Source of the DNA: Luteimonas sp. MC1572
GTDB taxonomy: Bacteria > Pseudomonadota > Gammaproteobacteria > Xanthomonadales > Xanthomonadaceae
Assembly: GCF_016615815.1 (NCBI RefSeq)
Contig: NZ_CP067112.1
Coordinates: 1-64,000, forward strand
DNA: 64,000 nucleotides
Reading direction: 5' to 3'
Below, one piece after another: positions 46,063 to 54,801 of this stretch. Within the stretch, counting starts at the first letter, position 1, and each line of letters starts with the position of its first letter. A model generated the notes under the pieces. It was not told the DNA's origin, did no database searches, and was given only the letters and a program-made list of their open reading frames with translations. The position numbers and the translations under genes were made by a program.

Positions 46063-46533
46063 ATGCAAGAGCAAGGTTTGGAGTACGTCGGTTTCTGGCC
46101 GCGTGTCGGGGCAAGCATTCTGGATGCGATTCTGGTCATGGTCGTCACCCTGCCGCCTACGGCCCTGATCTACGGATGGGACTACTTCACAGATGAGGAG
46201 AGGCCGTTCATTGCTGGGCCTGCCGACCTTCTCATTTCTTGGGTGTTTCCTGCGGTGGCGGTAATCCTCTTCTGGCTCTACCGCCAAGCCACACCTGGCA
46301 AGATGGCTGTCTCGGCGCGTGTGGTTGACGCGAGAACGGGGGGAACGATCTCCACCGGGCAGGCCGTGGGCCGCTACTTGGCGTACTTCTTGTCCATGCT
46401 TCCCTTGTTTCTCGGTCTTATCTGGGTTGCTTTCGATCCGAAGAAGCAGGGCTGGCACGACAAGCTGGCCGGCACAGTGGTGATTCGGTCCCAGCATAGA
46501 GGCCCAGAGCCGGTTCGATTTGGCGGGGCCTAA
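46063..46533 (+). CDS. RDD family membrane protein, 156 aa (cassette 49)
   Basis: RDD-domain proteins have three helices and conserved Arg/Asp pairs: here YVGFWPRVGASILDAIL (R-x-x-A-x-x-x-D) and the final KKQGWHDKLAGTVVI are characteristic. The family is of unclear function; some members act in ion or compatible-solute transport. A strong AGGAGG precedes ATG and the stop is in R''. Cassette span 46041-46581. Confidence 0.87.
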   Translation: MQEQGLEYVGFWPRVGASILDAILVMVVTLPPTALIYGWDYFTDEERPFIAGPADLLISWVFPAVAVILFWLYRQATPGKMAVSARVVDARTGGTISTGQAVGRYLAYFLSMLPLFLGLIWVAFDPKKQGWHDKLAGTVVIRSQHRGPEPVRFGGA

Positions 46534-46587
46534 CAATTCATTCAAGCCGACGCCGCTTCGCGGCGCGGCTTAATTCAGGCGTTAGGC
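46528..46587 (+). other. attC of cassette 49
   Basis: 60 bp; R'' GCCTAAC, R' GTTAGGC. Confidence 0.93.
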
Positions 46588-46619
46588 CGCTCATTGCGTC
46601 AGTTCGGGGAGACTGATCC

Positions 46620-47030
46620 ATGCCGCAAGCTCTGGTTTTGCCAATGGCCGCGCATGTCGCGCTCACGGCATTCCTATACGTGCTGCTCACCGTCGCGCGG
46701 GCTCCGGCAGTGTGGGGCTTGGGGCGCCAGGCGGACGGGAGCAACCCGTGGTCCGCCATTGAGCCGCGGATCAGCGCCAATCTGTCCAACCAGTTCGAGT
46801 GGCCGCTGTTCTTCCACGTCGCCTGTCTCTTCTTCTTGCAGTTCCAGGCCAGCCAGACAGTTGTTGCCCTCGCTTGGATCTTCGTTGCCGGCCGCGTCCT
46901 TCATAGCGCCGTGCAGGTTCTTACCAGCAACGTCCGGCTCAGAGGGCTCGTCTTCACTGTCAACTTCCTGGCAGTACTCGGCCTGTGGTACTTCGTGGTC
47001 GCGGCTTCGGGTGCGGCAGCCGCGGCCTAA
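46620..47030 (+). CDS. MAPEG-like membrane protein, 136 aa (cassette 50)
   Basis: Four helices with a MAPEG pattern: PRISANLSNQFEWPLFFHVACLFF, then WIFVAGRVLHSAVQVLTSNVRLRGLVFTVNFLAVLGLWYF. The family includes glutathione-dependent membrane enzymes; the R-x-x-H-S-x-x-Q and Asn/Arg positions are kept. Substrate unknown. Cassette span 46582-47078. Confidence 0.82.
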   Translation: MPQALVLPMAAHVALTAFLYVLLTVARAPAVWGLGRQADGSNPWSAIEPRISANLSNQFEWPLFFHVACLFFLQFQASQTVVALAWIFVAGRVLHSAVQVLTSNVRLRGLVFTVNFLAVLGLWYFVVAASGAAAAA

Positions 47031-47084
47031 CAATTCATTCAAGCCGACGCCGCTTCGCGGCGCGGCTTAACTCAGGTGTTAGGC
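47025..47084 (+). other. attC of cassette 50
   Basis: 60 bp; R'' GCCTAAC, R' GTTAGGC. Confidence 0.93.
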
Positions 47085-47098
47085 CGCTCAAGGAAGAC

Positions 47099-47539
47099 AT
47101 GGGCAATCCGCTACTAATCTCTGGCGCAGTTCTGAGCGCCGTCGCAGCCCTGCTGCACATTGGCTGCATGGTTTTTGGCGCCTCGTGGTATCGCTTCTTC
47201 GGCGCTGGCGAACAGATGGCTCAGCTTGCTGCGGCCGGGAGCTGGCGGCCAACCTTTATCACCTCGGGCATTGTGTTGGTGCTCGCCATATGGTCCCTGT
47301 ACGCCTTCTCTGGCGCAGGCCTCATTCCGCGACTTCCCTTTGTGCGGCTGGCCTTGTGCGTCATTGCCGGCATCTATCTTCTACGCGGGGTGGTGGGGCT
47401 CGCGTTTGCCTCGTTTGCACCCGGCGGCAACGGGCCTGCGTTCTGGTGGTGGAGCTCAGCAATCTGCCTCACAATCGGTGTAGTGCACTTTGTTGGCGCT
47501 TGGCAGGCTTGGCCCCAGCTCTCTCAGGCCGCGGCCTAA
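47099..47539 (+). CDS. Four-helix membrane protein, 146 aa (cassette 51)
   Basis: Helices near residues 6-27, 55-72, 82-103 and 117-135, with WYRFFGAGEQMAQLAAAGSW between the first two. This layout is common in small conserved membrane proteins of proteobacteria; function unknown. AAGGAAG precedes ATG; the stop is in R''. Cassette span 47079-47587. Confidence 0.76.
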   Translation: MGNPLLISGAVLSAVAALLHIGCMVFGASWYRFFGAGEQMAQLAAAGSWRPTFITSGIVLVLAIWSLYAFSGAGLIPRLPFVRLALCVIAGIYLLRGVVGLAFASFAPGGNGPAFWWWSSAICLTIGVVHFVGAWQAWPQLSQAAA

Positions 47540-47593
47540 CAATTCATTCAAGCCGACGCCGCTTCGCGGCGCGGCTTAATTCAGGCGTTAGGC
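47534..47593 (+). other. attC of cassette 51
   Basis: 60 bp; R'' GCCTAAC, R' GTTAGGC. Confidence 0.93.
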
Positions 47594-47606
47594 CGCAGGG
47601 GAGAGT

Positions 47607-48029
47607 ATGAGGCTCGTGTTGCAGGTCGTTCTCTACATGCCGCTGCTATATGGCTACTGGCATGCTCACTCACGACTCGCGCTGTGGGTGCAGTGGCTGC
47701 CTGACTTGTTCTCCTCGCGGCCATTCCAGTTGTCTGGGCTTCTCGCCGCCTCTGCCCTTTGCGGCTTGCTGGCCGGCATCGCCTTCTCGGTCCCAGTTGC
47801 CCTGCTCTATCGTCAGTACGCCGTTCTTGCTGCCGCTTCGATCTCGCTCATTGGTGCTGCCTTCGACCTCTATCTGATGTCGGTGCCATCTTCCAGGGCA
47901 TTCACCGTCGCAGCTCTGGTGATCGACTTGCTCGTGTTCGCAGTTGCGCTACCGGCTATTGTCCTGGTGTTTCGCCGGCTGCGGCCTAACAATTCATTCA
48001 AGCCGACACCGCTTCGCGGCGCGGCTTAA
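47607..48029 (+). CDS. Four-helix membrane protein, 140 aa, with attC tail (cassette 52)
   Basis: Hydrophobic throughout, ending with a basic FRRLRP and the attC-encoded NNSFKPTPLRGAA. Unrecognised. AGGGGAG precedes ATG. Cassette span 47588-48037. Confidence 0.7.
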   Translation: MRLVLQVVLYMPLLYGYWHAHSRLALWVQWLPDLFSSRPFQLSGLLAASALCGLLAGIAFSVPVALLYRQYAVLAAASISLIGAAFDLYLMSVPSSRAFTVAALVIDLLVFAVALPAIVLVFRRLRPNNSFKPTPLRGAA

Positions 48030-48043
48030 TTCTGGTGTTAGGG
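47984..48043 (+). other. attC of cassette 52
   Basis: 60 bp; R'' GCCTAAC, R' GTTAGGG. TAA at 48027-48029 ends the gene. Confidence 0.92.
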
Positions 48044-48054
48044 CTCACTCCAAC

Positions 48055-48504
48055 GTGAATTCGCTCATCGCAAGAATCGTAACCATCTCTTGGATCGCAA
48101 TGCTCTTGGCAGGATGTGCTGAAGACAATGCGATGCGTTGCTCACTCTCTGGGCATGTCGATACGGGGCACTGCAGAACTTCGATACTAAATATCGCGGT
48201 GGCGCCAGGATCTTACGACCATGAGCAGGTGTTAATCAGCGGATTCGTCGGAGACATCATTAACGATCCTGATGCAACAGTCTTCTTGCTCTACCCGAAC
48301 TTGATTGCTCGCTCTAATCTGGAGGACACCATGGCGGTAAAGGTGGCAACGTCCGGACGCAAGACGCAAGAATTTAGGTCTGCTGCTGGCACGATCCGCT
48401 CCGTTCACGTATATGGCGAGTTTGTGGCCAATACTGGCCGCGGCTCACTTGGCACACTCACCTTCGATTGCGAATTTCACGGGGCCGCAGCGTGTGAGCC
48501 CTAA
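48055..48504 (+). CDS. Predicted lipoprotein, 149 aa (cassette 53)
   Basis: GTG start. Lipobox LLAGC (VTISWIAMLLAGCAED). The mature domain is beta-rich with five more Cys. Unknown function. The stop is in R''. Cassette span 48038-48604. Confidence 0.73.
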   Translation: MNSLIARIVTISWIAMLLAGCAEDNAMRCSLSGHVDTGHCRTSILNIAVAPGSYDHEQVLISGFVGDIINDPDATVFLLYPNLIARSNLEDTMAVKVATSGRKTQEFRSAAGTIRSVHVYGEFVANTGRGSLGTLTFDCEFHGAAACEP

Positions 48505-48610
48505 CAATGCGTTCAAGCCGACACCGCATCGGGGCGCGAACCACATGGCAGGTAAAGCGTGCCATGTGCCTCACGCCCCGCTGCGGCGCGGCTTAACTTA
48601 GGCGTTGGCC
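48499..48610 (+). other. Long attC of cassette 53
   Basis: 112 bp; R'' CCCTAAC, R' GTTGGCC. Confidence 0.9.
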
Positions 48611-49018
48611 GCTCAGAGCTTCAGTGTGTAGGCCTCTCTTACCTTTCCGCTGGCGCCTTCGTCTGAGCACCAGAGCGTTCGAGCGCGACAATGCGGCTGC
48701 GTGTGAGAGCTTCGCCGGGACATTTCGCTCGCGGTGTCGGTGTCTAGCCAGGCATCTTCGGCTTCGTGAGCTGCGCTCTCACTAGCTACGCTGCGCTCCG
48801 CCCAAGCAGTCGCATCGGCCGGTTCACGGTGTGGGTTCGTGGCCGCGAGGCCGGCCTTTCCCGGCTTCGGCCAGGGGAACGCCACGCGGCGGGCCTGCTT
48901 GTGGCACCGGCTTCGGGTGACTGCCGGCTTGGTGGCAAGCGAGTCGGCTTCGGCTAGAGTTGGCGTCCAACAGTTCATTCAAGCCGACGCCGCTTCGCGT
49001 CGCGGCTTAATTCAGGTG
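48605..49018. repeat. N-family cassette, copy 10 (cassette 54)
   Basis: 414 bp. Intact antisense frame 48613-48978 (121 aa). Confidence 0.85.
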
Positions 49019-49024
49019 TTGGCC
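48965..49024 (+). other. attC of cassette 54
   Basis: 60 bp; R'' GTCCAAC, R' GTTGGCC. Confidence 0.9.
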
Positions 49025-49431
49025 GCTCAGAGCTTCAGTGTGTAGGCCGCACTGACCTTTCCACTGGCGGCTTCGTTTGAGTACCAGAGCGCTCGAGCGA
49101 GACAATTCAGTGCGTGTGAGAGCTTCGCCGGGACATCTCGCTCGCGGTGTCGGTGTCTAGCCAGGCATCTTTGGCTTCGTGCGCTGCGCTCTCACTAGCT
49201 ACGCTGCGCTCCGCCCAAGCAATCGCATCGGCTAGTTCACGGTGTGGGTTCGTGGCCGCGAGGCCGGCCTTTCCCGGCTTCGGCTAGGGCGACGCCACGC
49301 GGCGGGCCTGCTTGTGGCACCGGCTTCGGGTGACTGCGGGCTTGGTGGCAAGCGAGTCGGCTTCGGCTAGAGTTGGCGTCCAACAGTTCATTCAAGCCGA
49401 CGCCGCTTCGCGTCGCGGCTTAATTCAGGCG
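49019..49431. repeat. N-family cassette, copy 11 (cassette 55)
   Basis: 413 bp. The antisense frame is broken by TAG in the GGCTAGGGCG variant. Confidence 0.84.
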
Positions 49432-49437
49432 TTAGGC
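49378..49437 (+). other. attC of cassette 55
   Basis: 60 bp; R'' GTCCAAC, R' GTTAGGC. Confidence 0.9.
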
Positions 49438-49465
49438 TATCACCGAGCAATTAGGGGGTTCGAAA

Positions 49466-49960
49466 ATGAGGCCATGGAGCGTACTGGCTGCAACTCTCTT
49501 GCTGAGTTCTTGTGCTTCGGCACCGCCGATTCCACCGGAGTTGCAATACACACCTCCAGTTGGTGACGCATCTTTGCTCGCCACAATCGGCGGAAACATT
49601 GTTGACTCTAAAGTTCCGCTCTTCGACAACGAGAACAGTTATACGTACGCGATTGATGGCAAGCGCGTCATGAGCAGAAAGAAGGATTGGGGCCTACCCA
49701 TTCCTGTTCTGCCTGGTGACAGAACAATTACTGCCGGATTTGAGCAAGGCGTGTATATGGCGTATGCAAAAGTCGATGCAACCCTAGTCGCCGGCCACGC
49801 ATATCAGGTTCATTCCTCGTGCAACACCCGTGGTCTTGGCGCCAAATTTTCGCATTGCGATTTCTGGATTGTCGATAGCGCGACAGGAAAAGCAATATCC
49901 GAGATAGCGCGCGGGGCAATCGGCGGCAGGCCACCGGTGGTCTTGTTGCTGCCAAGATAG
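49466..49960 (+). CDS. Predicted lipoprotein, 164 aa, second copy (cassette 56)
   Basis: Near-identical to 32298-32792; changes include MRPWSV for MRAWGV and Q-V-H for Q-I-H. Same AGGGGG ribosome binding site and lipobox LLSSC. Most base differences are synonymous or conservative, so both copies look functional. Cassette span 49432-50013. Confidence 0.78.
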   Translation: MRPWSVLAATLLLSSCASAPPIPPELQYTPPVGDASLLATIGGNIVDSKVPLFDNENSYTYAIDGKRVMSRKKDWGLPIPVLPGDRTITAGFEQGVYMAYAKVDATLVAGHAYQVHSSCNTRGLGAKFSHCDFWIVDSATGKAISEIARGAIGGRPPVVLLLPR

Positions 49961-50019
49961 CCTAACCATTCATTCAAGCCGACGCCGCTTCGCGGCGCGG
50001 CTTAATTCAGGTGTTAGGG
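49960..50019 (+). other. attC of cassette 56
   Basis: 60 bp; R'' GCCTAAC, R' GTTAGGG. Confidence 0.92.
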
Positions 50020-50025
50020 CCCAAT

Positions 50026-50508
50026 ATGAAGCCTCCGGTTGGATTGCTACTTCTTCTCATGACGAGTCCTGCTTACTCGTGTTTCATCGCACCTGCGCAC
50101 CTCGCCGCAACCCCGGATGAACTGATCAGTCGGACTGAGACGATTTCGCTGGCGACCGTTGTGAACGCTGAGGCAGCTGGCAACGACATTGTCTATACCT
50201 TCCGCACAGTACAGCCCGTCAAGGGGAGCCCTGAAAGCGAGTTCAGAATCATTGGCGAAGCTTTGCTTTACCCAATGCAGAGCGAGAACTTCAACAACCA
50301 CACAGATCAGGCGTTCTGGGACTCAAGGAACGGTCGCATAACGATGCACCCGGACTGCAAGGTTCACCCTTCATTCTCGGTCGGGGCCACGTATCTGGCC
50401 TTCCTTGACAAGCCCTATCACTCGAAGAGCTTTGAGATCATCAACGTTGTTCGCGGTGAGCGACAAGACAAGTGGCTTAAGTACGTACTGGGTCGCGTTG
50501 GGCCCTAA
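50026..50508 (+). CDS. Secreted protein, 160 aa (cassette 57)
   Basis: Signal peptide MKPPVGLLLLLMTSPAYS, then CFIAPAHLAATPDELI at the mature start. Beta-rich domain with conserved-looking VKGSPESEFRIIGE and GATYLAFLDKPYH. Unknown function. The stop is in R''. Cassette span 50014-50556. Confidence 0.74.
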   Translation: MKPPVGLLLLLMTSPAYSCFIAPAHLAATPDELISRTETISLATVVNAEAAGNDIVYTFRTVQPVKGSPESEFRIIGEALLYPMQSENFNNHTDQAFWDSRNGRITMHPDCKVHPSFSVGATYLAFLDKPYHSKSFEIINVVRGERQDKWLKYVLGRVGP

Positions 50509-50562
50509 CAATTCATTCAAGCCGACGCCGCTTCGCGGCGCGGCTTAATTCAGGTGTTGGCC
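50503..50562 (+). other. attC of cassette 57
   Basis: 60 bp; R'' CCCTAAC, R' GTTGGCC. Confidence 0.92.
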
Positions 50563-50969
50563 GCTAAGAGCTTCAGCGTGTAGGCCTCGCTGAGCTTTCC
50601 GCTGGCGGCTTCGTCTGAGCATCAGAGCGCACGATCGAGACAGCGCGGGCGCGTGCGAGAGCTTCGCCGGGACATGGCGCACGCGATGTGGGTGTCTAGT
50701 CAGGCATCTTCGGCTTCGGGCTCTGCGATCTCACTAGCTACGCTTCGCTCTGCCCAGGCAGTCGCATCGGAGAGCTCAAGGGGTGAGTTCGTGGCCGCGA
50801 GGCCGGCCTTTCCCGGCTTCGGCCAGGGCGACGCCACGCGGCGGGCGTAGGCGTGGCACCGGCTTCGCGTCGGCGCGGGCTGGTCGCAAGCACCTCGGCT
50901 TCGGCTAGAGTTGGCGTCCAACAATTCATTCAAGCCGACGCCGCTTCGCGTCGCGGCTTAATTCAGGCG
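50557..50969. repeat. N-family cassette, copy 12 (cassette 58)
   Basis: 413 bp. The antisense frame stops early (50700-50933). Confidence 0.84.
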
Positions 50970-50975
50970 TTAGGT
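50916..50975 (+). other. attC of cassette 58
   Basis: 60 bp; R'' GTCCAAC, R' GTTAGGT. Confidence 0.9.
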
Positions 50976-50979
50976 GGCT

Positions 50980-51312
50980 ATGAACCTTTGGTCGCTTGCT
51001 GGTGCAGTCGTGTTCGGGGGCGTCTTCGCTCTTTTCGCTTCCTGGGGCGCGGACAGCATTGACTCTCAGGCCGTACGTGGCACAGCGGCGTTCTTTCTCT
51101 TCGGCTTCTACTGCGCGATCGTGATCTTCGCTACCTCGGGCAAGAAGCGGTCGCTCTCACTGCCGGCTCAAACCTTGCTCGGCGTGGCCTTGTCGTGTGC
51201 CGTCGCAGCAATCTTTGGCGCAAGCGGTGAGGGCTACGCGCTGGCGGTAGTATTGGGGCTGATTCTCGGCTTTACCGCTGACCGCTGGGTGGCGCACGTG
51301 CAGTTGCCGTAG
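50980..51312 (+). CDS. Membrane protein, 110 aa, second copy (cassette 59)
   Basis: Sister of 31872-32204, with A-S-W-G for A-F-C-G and Q-A for Q-T; otherwise the same protein. Cassette span 50970-51371. Confidence 0.74.
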   Translation: MNLWSLAGAVVFGGVFALFASWGADSIDSQAVRGTAAFFLFGFYCAIVIFATSGKKRSLSLPAQTLLGVALSCAVAAIFGASGEGYALAVVLGLILGFTADRWVAHVQLP

Positions 51313-51317
51313 GCGCC

Positions 51318-51377
51318 ACCTAACAATTCATTCAAGCCGACACCGCTTCGCGGCGCGGCTTAATTCAGGCGTTAGGT
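51318..51377 (+). other. attC of cassette 59
   Basis: 60 bp; R'' ACCTAAC, R' GTTAGGT. Confidence 0.93.
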
Positions 51378-51402
51378 GTGCACTAAGCAGTAAGGGGATC
51401 TG

Positions 51403-51786
51403 ATGCATAAGAAAAACAAGATCAGTCACGAGACGTACTTGCAGGTCTTTGAGCCAAACCGCATCGGCGAAGGCGGGTCTTGGCTTAAGGTTCGTAGCGG
51501 ACAAGACGAAGTTGTCGTCAAGGTCCCGACCTCTGTCATGTATCGCGTGTACAGGATCGGACAAGCTTACGGATTCAGGCAGTTTCGGTACTTTGAGTCA
51601 GAGGCAAACATTCTCGTCGGGCAGTCTGAGATTGCTGAGTTCGTGAAGCATCTAAAAGAGGTTCTTCGTCTCGTAAATGATGAAGTCCTGCACGAGTACG
51701 TCAACCAAGTAATCCGCACGGTCGAATCTTCACCAAACTCAGCCACAAAGCACATTGCGGTTAGTGTGGGCAACTACTTCTCGTAG
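51403..51786 (+). CDS. Hypothetical soluble protein, 127 aa (cassette 60)
   Basis: A basic N-terminus, then a beta region (GGSWLKVRSGQDEVVVKVP) and amphipathic helices. Cytoplasmic and unrecognised. AAGGGGAT precedes ATG. Cassette span 51372-51897. Confidence 0.72.
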   Translation: MHKKNKISHETYLQVFEPNRIGEGGSWLKVRSGQDEVVVKVPTSVMYRVYRIGQAYGFRQFRYFESEANILVGQSEIAEFVKHLKEVLRLVNDEVLHEYVNQVIRTVESSPNSATKHIAVSVGNYFS

Positions 51787-51791
51787 AGCAC

Positions 51792-51903
51792 ACCTAACAA
51801 TTCGTTCAAGCCGAACTCGCTTCGTTACGGCAAAGGTCTGGCAGAAAAAGCTTGCCAGACCTTTGCCTCCACTACGCAAGTCGGCTTAACTCTGGCGTTA
51901 GGC
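51792..51903 (+). other. Long attC of cassette 60
   Basis: 112 bp; R'' ACCTAAC, R' GTTAGGC. Distinct arm AAAGGTCTGGCAG...CTTGCCAGACCTTT. Confidence 0.9.
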
Positions 51904-51906
51904 CCC

Positions 51907-52290
51907 ATGAGGAAGACCATCGCAATCTCGGCTCCTGTTCTGGTCCTGACGGCCGCAATAGCAGTCGGGTACTTACACTACACAGATAAGCCAGCTGGCG
52001 ATCTTTTCTACAGTCCTGCCCCCGGCATCTGCCCGACTTACAGTCACAGCTTCACCACCGGCTACAGCTTGGTCTTGCTCATCGCCTTTGCTGCATGGCT
52101 CGCTCTGAGCATCTTCTTGTGGCTCATGAGCCGCATCGCAGGCAATCAAAGAGTGCGCTCCGTCTCGCGCAGCTATATTCGACCGGTCTTGCTCGGATCG
52201 ATTTTTCTGGCGGCATCCTGGCTAGCACACCCAGTATTCGAGCATGCCCTTCCACTAGAAGACTCACCGTGCATCCCGCGTGGGCCCTAA
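51907..52290 (+). CDS. Three-helix membrane protein, 127 aa (cassette 61)
   Basis: Helices near residues 6-22, 52-74 and 92-108, with three Cys/Pro-rich outer loops (PAPGICPTY, DSPCIPRGP). Unknown function. The stop is in R''. Cassette span 51898-52390. Confidence 0.72.
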   Translation: MRKTIAISAPVLVLTAAIAVGYLHYTDKPAGDLFYSPAPGICPTYSHSFTTGYSLVLLIAFAAWLALSIFLWLMSRIAGNQRVRSVSRSYIRPVLLGSIFLAASWLAHPVFEHALPLEDSPCIPRGP

Positions 52291-52396
52291 CAATGCGTTC
52301 AAGCCGACCCCGCTTCGCTACGCGGCCCACATGGCAGAAAGAGCTTGCCATGTGTTCCGCTCCACTGCGCGGGTCGGCTTAACTTAGGTGTTAGGC
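52285..52396 (+). other. Long attC of cassette 61
   Basis: 112 bp; R'' CCCTAAC, R' GTTAGGC. Confidence 0.9.
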
Positions 52397-52401
52397 AGCT
52401 T

Positions 52402-52862
52402 GTGATCCTTCAATCGCACTCGTGGAGACAGGCAGGCTCCGTTGCGCTCTGGCGCTACAACGAGAACTTGCGCAACTTTCCTGGCTGGCACCTCACAGCG
52501 GATCCCGCCGCTGCGCTTCTCTACTCAGCCTGCTTGATGCGTTCGCTTCTGATGGCGGCGCTGTATCCCGCACGCTTGCCATCCAAGCTCCAACGCCAGC
52601 AATGCTTGCTGTGCCAAACAATCGCTCTTCTACTTGGCAGTCGCCGTCCAGGCTGCGGCTGGAACTCTCGGCAAGCCCATCAGAATGGAGCTTTCCTGAT
52701 TCGCTGGAGCCAGCAGCGCTCTCAGTGGGTTCGGAGTGGCTACCCCAACTGCGTCAGGCCATTGCAGTTATCCCGCGTGGCGCGGGTGACTATTCCATTG
52801 GTAGGTCAGGTAGTGGCAATCTTCAGCTGTGGCTCTGGTGGCAGCCGGCATTCGCTGCCTAA
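52402..52862 (+). pseudogene. Frameshifted cassette gene (cassette 62)
   Basis: From GTG 52402 one frame reads RYNENLRNFPGWHLTADPAAAL to about 52520. The sense then continues in a second frame (LLSLLDAFASDGGAVSRTLAI ... GDYSIGRSGSGNLQLWLWWQP) to the TAA of R'' at 52860-52862. Joined, they make one coherent protein of about 150 aa. A one-base loss (or equivalent shift) near 52510-52520 fits. I recognise no family with confidence. Cassette span 52391-52962. Confidence 0.68.
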
Positions 52863-52968
52863 CAATGCGTTCAAGCCGAAACCGCTTCGTTCCGCAAAGC
52901 ACATGGCAGATACAGCTTGCCATGTGCTTCGCTCCACTACGCGTTTCGGCTTAACTTAGGCGTTAGGT
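52857..52968 (+). other. Long attC of cassette 62
   Basis: 112 bp; R'' GCCTAAC, R' GTTAGGT. Confidence 0.9.
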
Positions 52969-52984
52969 GCGCACGGGGAGTCCT

Positions 52985-53305
52985 ATGAGTCCGGAGCAAG
53001 AAGAGCGCATTCTCAAAGGGCTGCTTAAGGCCTTGGATACGGCGAGCGTGAAGCCTAGGAGCTGGGGCTTCTGGCTGACTACCGGCGTGGTCTGGCTAGG
53101 CTCCGCGGCCCTATTCTTTGTGGTGTTCCACTATGGTGGTCCGCTTCGGTGGCCTCATTACTTGCTCGCGATTGGCACATTCATTCTTGGCGTCGGATTT
53201 GCGTACGACCTGTACAAGTCAATGTTCCACCAGCAGTGGCCGGTCATGGCGCATTACGTAGATCGAGAGCAAGTGGAGCGCAGACTTGCAGCACTGCGCA
53301 CCTAA
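52985..53305 (+). CDS. Two-helix membrane protein, 106 aa, second copy (cassette 63)
   Basis: Sister of 30249-30569 with six residue changes (for example K/E at residue 4 and E/Q in FHQQW). Same GGGGAG ribosome binding site. The preceding attC is of the long class, unlike at the first copy. Cassette span 52963-53353. Confidence 0.75.
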   Translation: MSPEQEERILKGLLKALDTASVKPRSWGFWLTTGVVWLGSAALFFVVFHYGGPLRWPHYLLAIGTFILGVGFAYDLYKSMFHQQWPVMAHYVDREQVERRLAALRT

Positions 53306-53359
53306 CAATTCATTCAAGCCGACACCGCTTCGCGGCGCGGCTTAATTCAGGTGTTAGGC
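53300..53359 (+). other. attC of cassette 63
   Basis: 60 bp; R'' ACCTAAC, R' GTTAGGC. Confidence 0.93.
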
Positions 53360-53377
53360 ATCAGTTGAGGATTCGTC

Positions 53378-53785
53378 GTGGATCAGGAAAAGTGCATCGC
53401 ATTAAAGAGAGATCTGGAGGCTCAGGCTGAGCCGCAAGTAGTTCCGTTGGATCGATTCTTCGACGGAAACGACGATGAAGGATCAATTGGCTGCAATCTT
53501 GTCCCCCATCCCGGAATTCCACTGTTTCGCGACACTCTGCTTGGGTTGCTTCAGCGCTCTGACGTAACGGCCGTATACGCCCTGATTTCGGAGCTTGACC
53601 CTGGCGATGACTCATGGCCTTTCACAGATACGGTTCTGGTGGCGGGAACCATCCAGCCAGAGGCGCTCACTGAGGCCATTGCGGCGCTTCAATCGGACTA
53701 TGTGACCGCCGCCGACCCGGACGAGATAGGTGAGTTTGGCATTCAGCCTCCTGTTGTTCAGGCGGTTACCGCATGGTGGGACTGA
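53378..53785 (+). CDS. Acidic soluble protein, 135 aa (cassette 64)
   Basis: GTG start. Strongly acidic with ALISELDPGDDSWPFTDTV and a C-terminal tryptophan pair. Cytoplasmic; its composition recalls immunity proteins, but no family was recognised. Cassette span 53354-53840. Confidence 0.7.
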   Translation: MDQEKCIALKRDLEAQAEPQVVPLDRFFDGNDDEGSIGCNLVPHPGIPLFRDTLLGLLQRSDVTAVYALISELDPGDDSWPFTDTVLVAGTIQPEALTEAIAALQSDYVTAADPDEIGEFGIQPPVVQAVTAWWD

Positions 53786-53786
53786 T

Positions 53787-53846
53787 GCCTAACAATTCAT
53801 TCAAGCCGACGCCGCTTCGCGGCGCGGCTTAATTCAGGCGTTGGCC
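53787..53846 (+). other. attC of cassette 64
   Basis: 60 bp; R'' GCCTAAC, R' GTTGGCC. Confidence 0.92.
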
Positions 53847-54253
53847 GCTCAGAGCTTCAGCGTGTAGGCCGCGGTGACCTTTCCGCTGTCGGCTTCGTCT
53901 GAGTACCAAAGCGCTCGAGCGAGACAATGCGGGTGCGTGTGAGAGCTTCGTCGGGACATCTCGCTCGCGGTGTGGGTGTCTAGCTAGGCATCTACGGCTT
54001 CGTGCGCTGTGCTCTCACCAGCTACGCTGCGCTCCGCCCAAGCAATCGCATCGGCTAGTTCACGGTGTGGGTTCGTGGCCGCGAGGCCGGCCTTTCCCGG
54101 CTTCGGGCAGAGCGGCCCACGCGGCGGGCCTGCATGTGGCACCGGCTTCGGGTCGGCGCGGGCTTGGTGGCACGTGGCTCGGCATCGGCTAGAGTTGGCG
54201 TCCAACAGTTCATTCAAGCCGACGCCGCTTCGCGTCGCGGCTTAATTCAGGCG
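53841..54253. repeat. N-family cassette, copy 13 (cassette 65)
   Basis: 413 bp. The antisense frame is cut at 77 codons (53984-54217). The 3' third diverges slightly (GGCAGAGCGGCCCACG). Confidence 0.84.
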
Positions 54254-54259
54254 TTAGGT
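54200..54259 (+). other. attC of cassette 65
   Basis: 60 bp; R'' GTCCAAC, R' GTTAGGT. Confidence 0.9.
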
Positions 54260-54272
54260 GCTAGGAGGCACT

Positions 54273-54800
54273 ATGACCATGGCTGCAAGTAAGATCAAAA
54301 GCGCTCTTCGGACTCATTGGTTTTTCTTCGTTGCAGCTGCCGTAGTTGCAGCCGACTTTTCTCTCGCTTCACTGGATGGCTGGTCAAACCCTCGTCTGCT
54401 TGAAGCAGGCATTCTCTTTGACCTGAGCATTGTCATTCCTGCCATGTATCTGTGGTGCTATCGCTACCGCGGCAAAGCTGCCGTTGTTCGCGCCATAGCG
54501 CTGAGCTGCCTCGGCATTTGGGTAGCTGGGCATGTGGTTCCAAGCGAGCATCACCAAATTCTCAGCACAGTAGGATTTGTTCGCTACATCGGCCTCGCCG
54601 TGTTGATCGTCATTGAGCTCAAACTCGCGGCCATCATCGTTCGTGCCACATTCCGGCGTAACAGTGATGCAGCGCCCGCGGTGCTAACCGCTGCCAAGGA
54701 TGCTGGGATGCCTGAGTGGGCCGCTCGCCTGATGGCGTGGGAGGCATCGCTGTGGCGCAAAGCTTGGGACGCTGTGCGGCGCATAGCTGGTCGCAACTAG
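54273..54800 (+). CDS. Membrane protein, 175 aa (cassette 66)
   Basis: Four helices in the first 125 residues, then a soluble amphipathic tail ending in AWDAVRRIAGRN. Unrecognised. A strong AGGAGG lies 7 nt before ATG. Cassette span 54254-54855. Confidence 0.75.
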   Translation: MTMAASKIKSALRTHWFFFVAAAVVAADFSLASLDGWSNPRLLEAGILFDLSIVIPAMYLWCYRYRGKAAVVRAIALSCLGIWVAGHVVPSEHHQILSTVGFVRYIGLAVLIVIELKLAAIIVRATFRRNSDAAPAVLTAAKDAGMPEWAARLMAWEASLWRKAWDAVRRIAGRN

Positions 54801-54801
54801 C

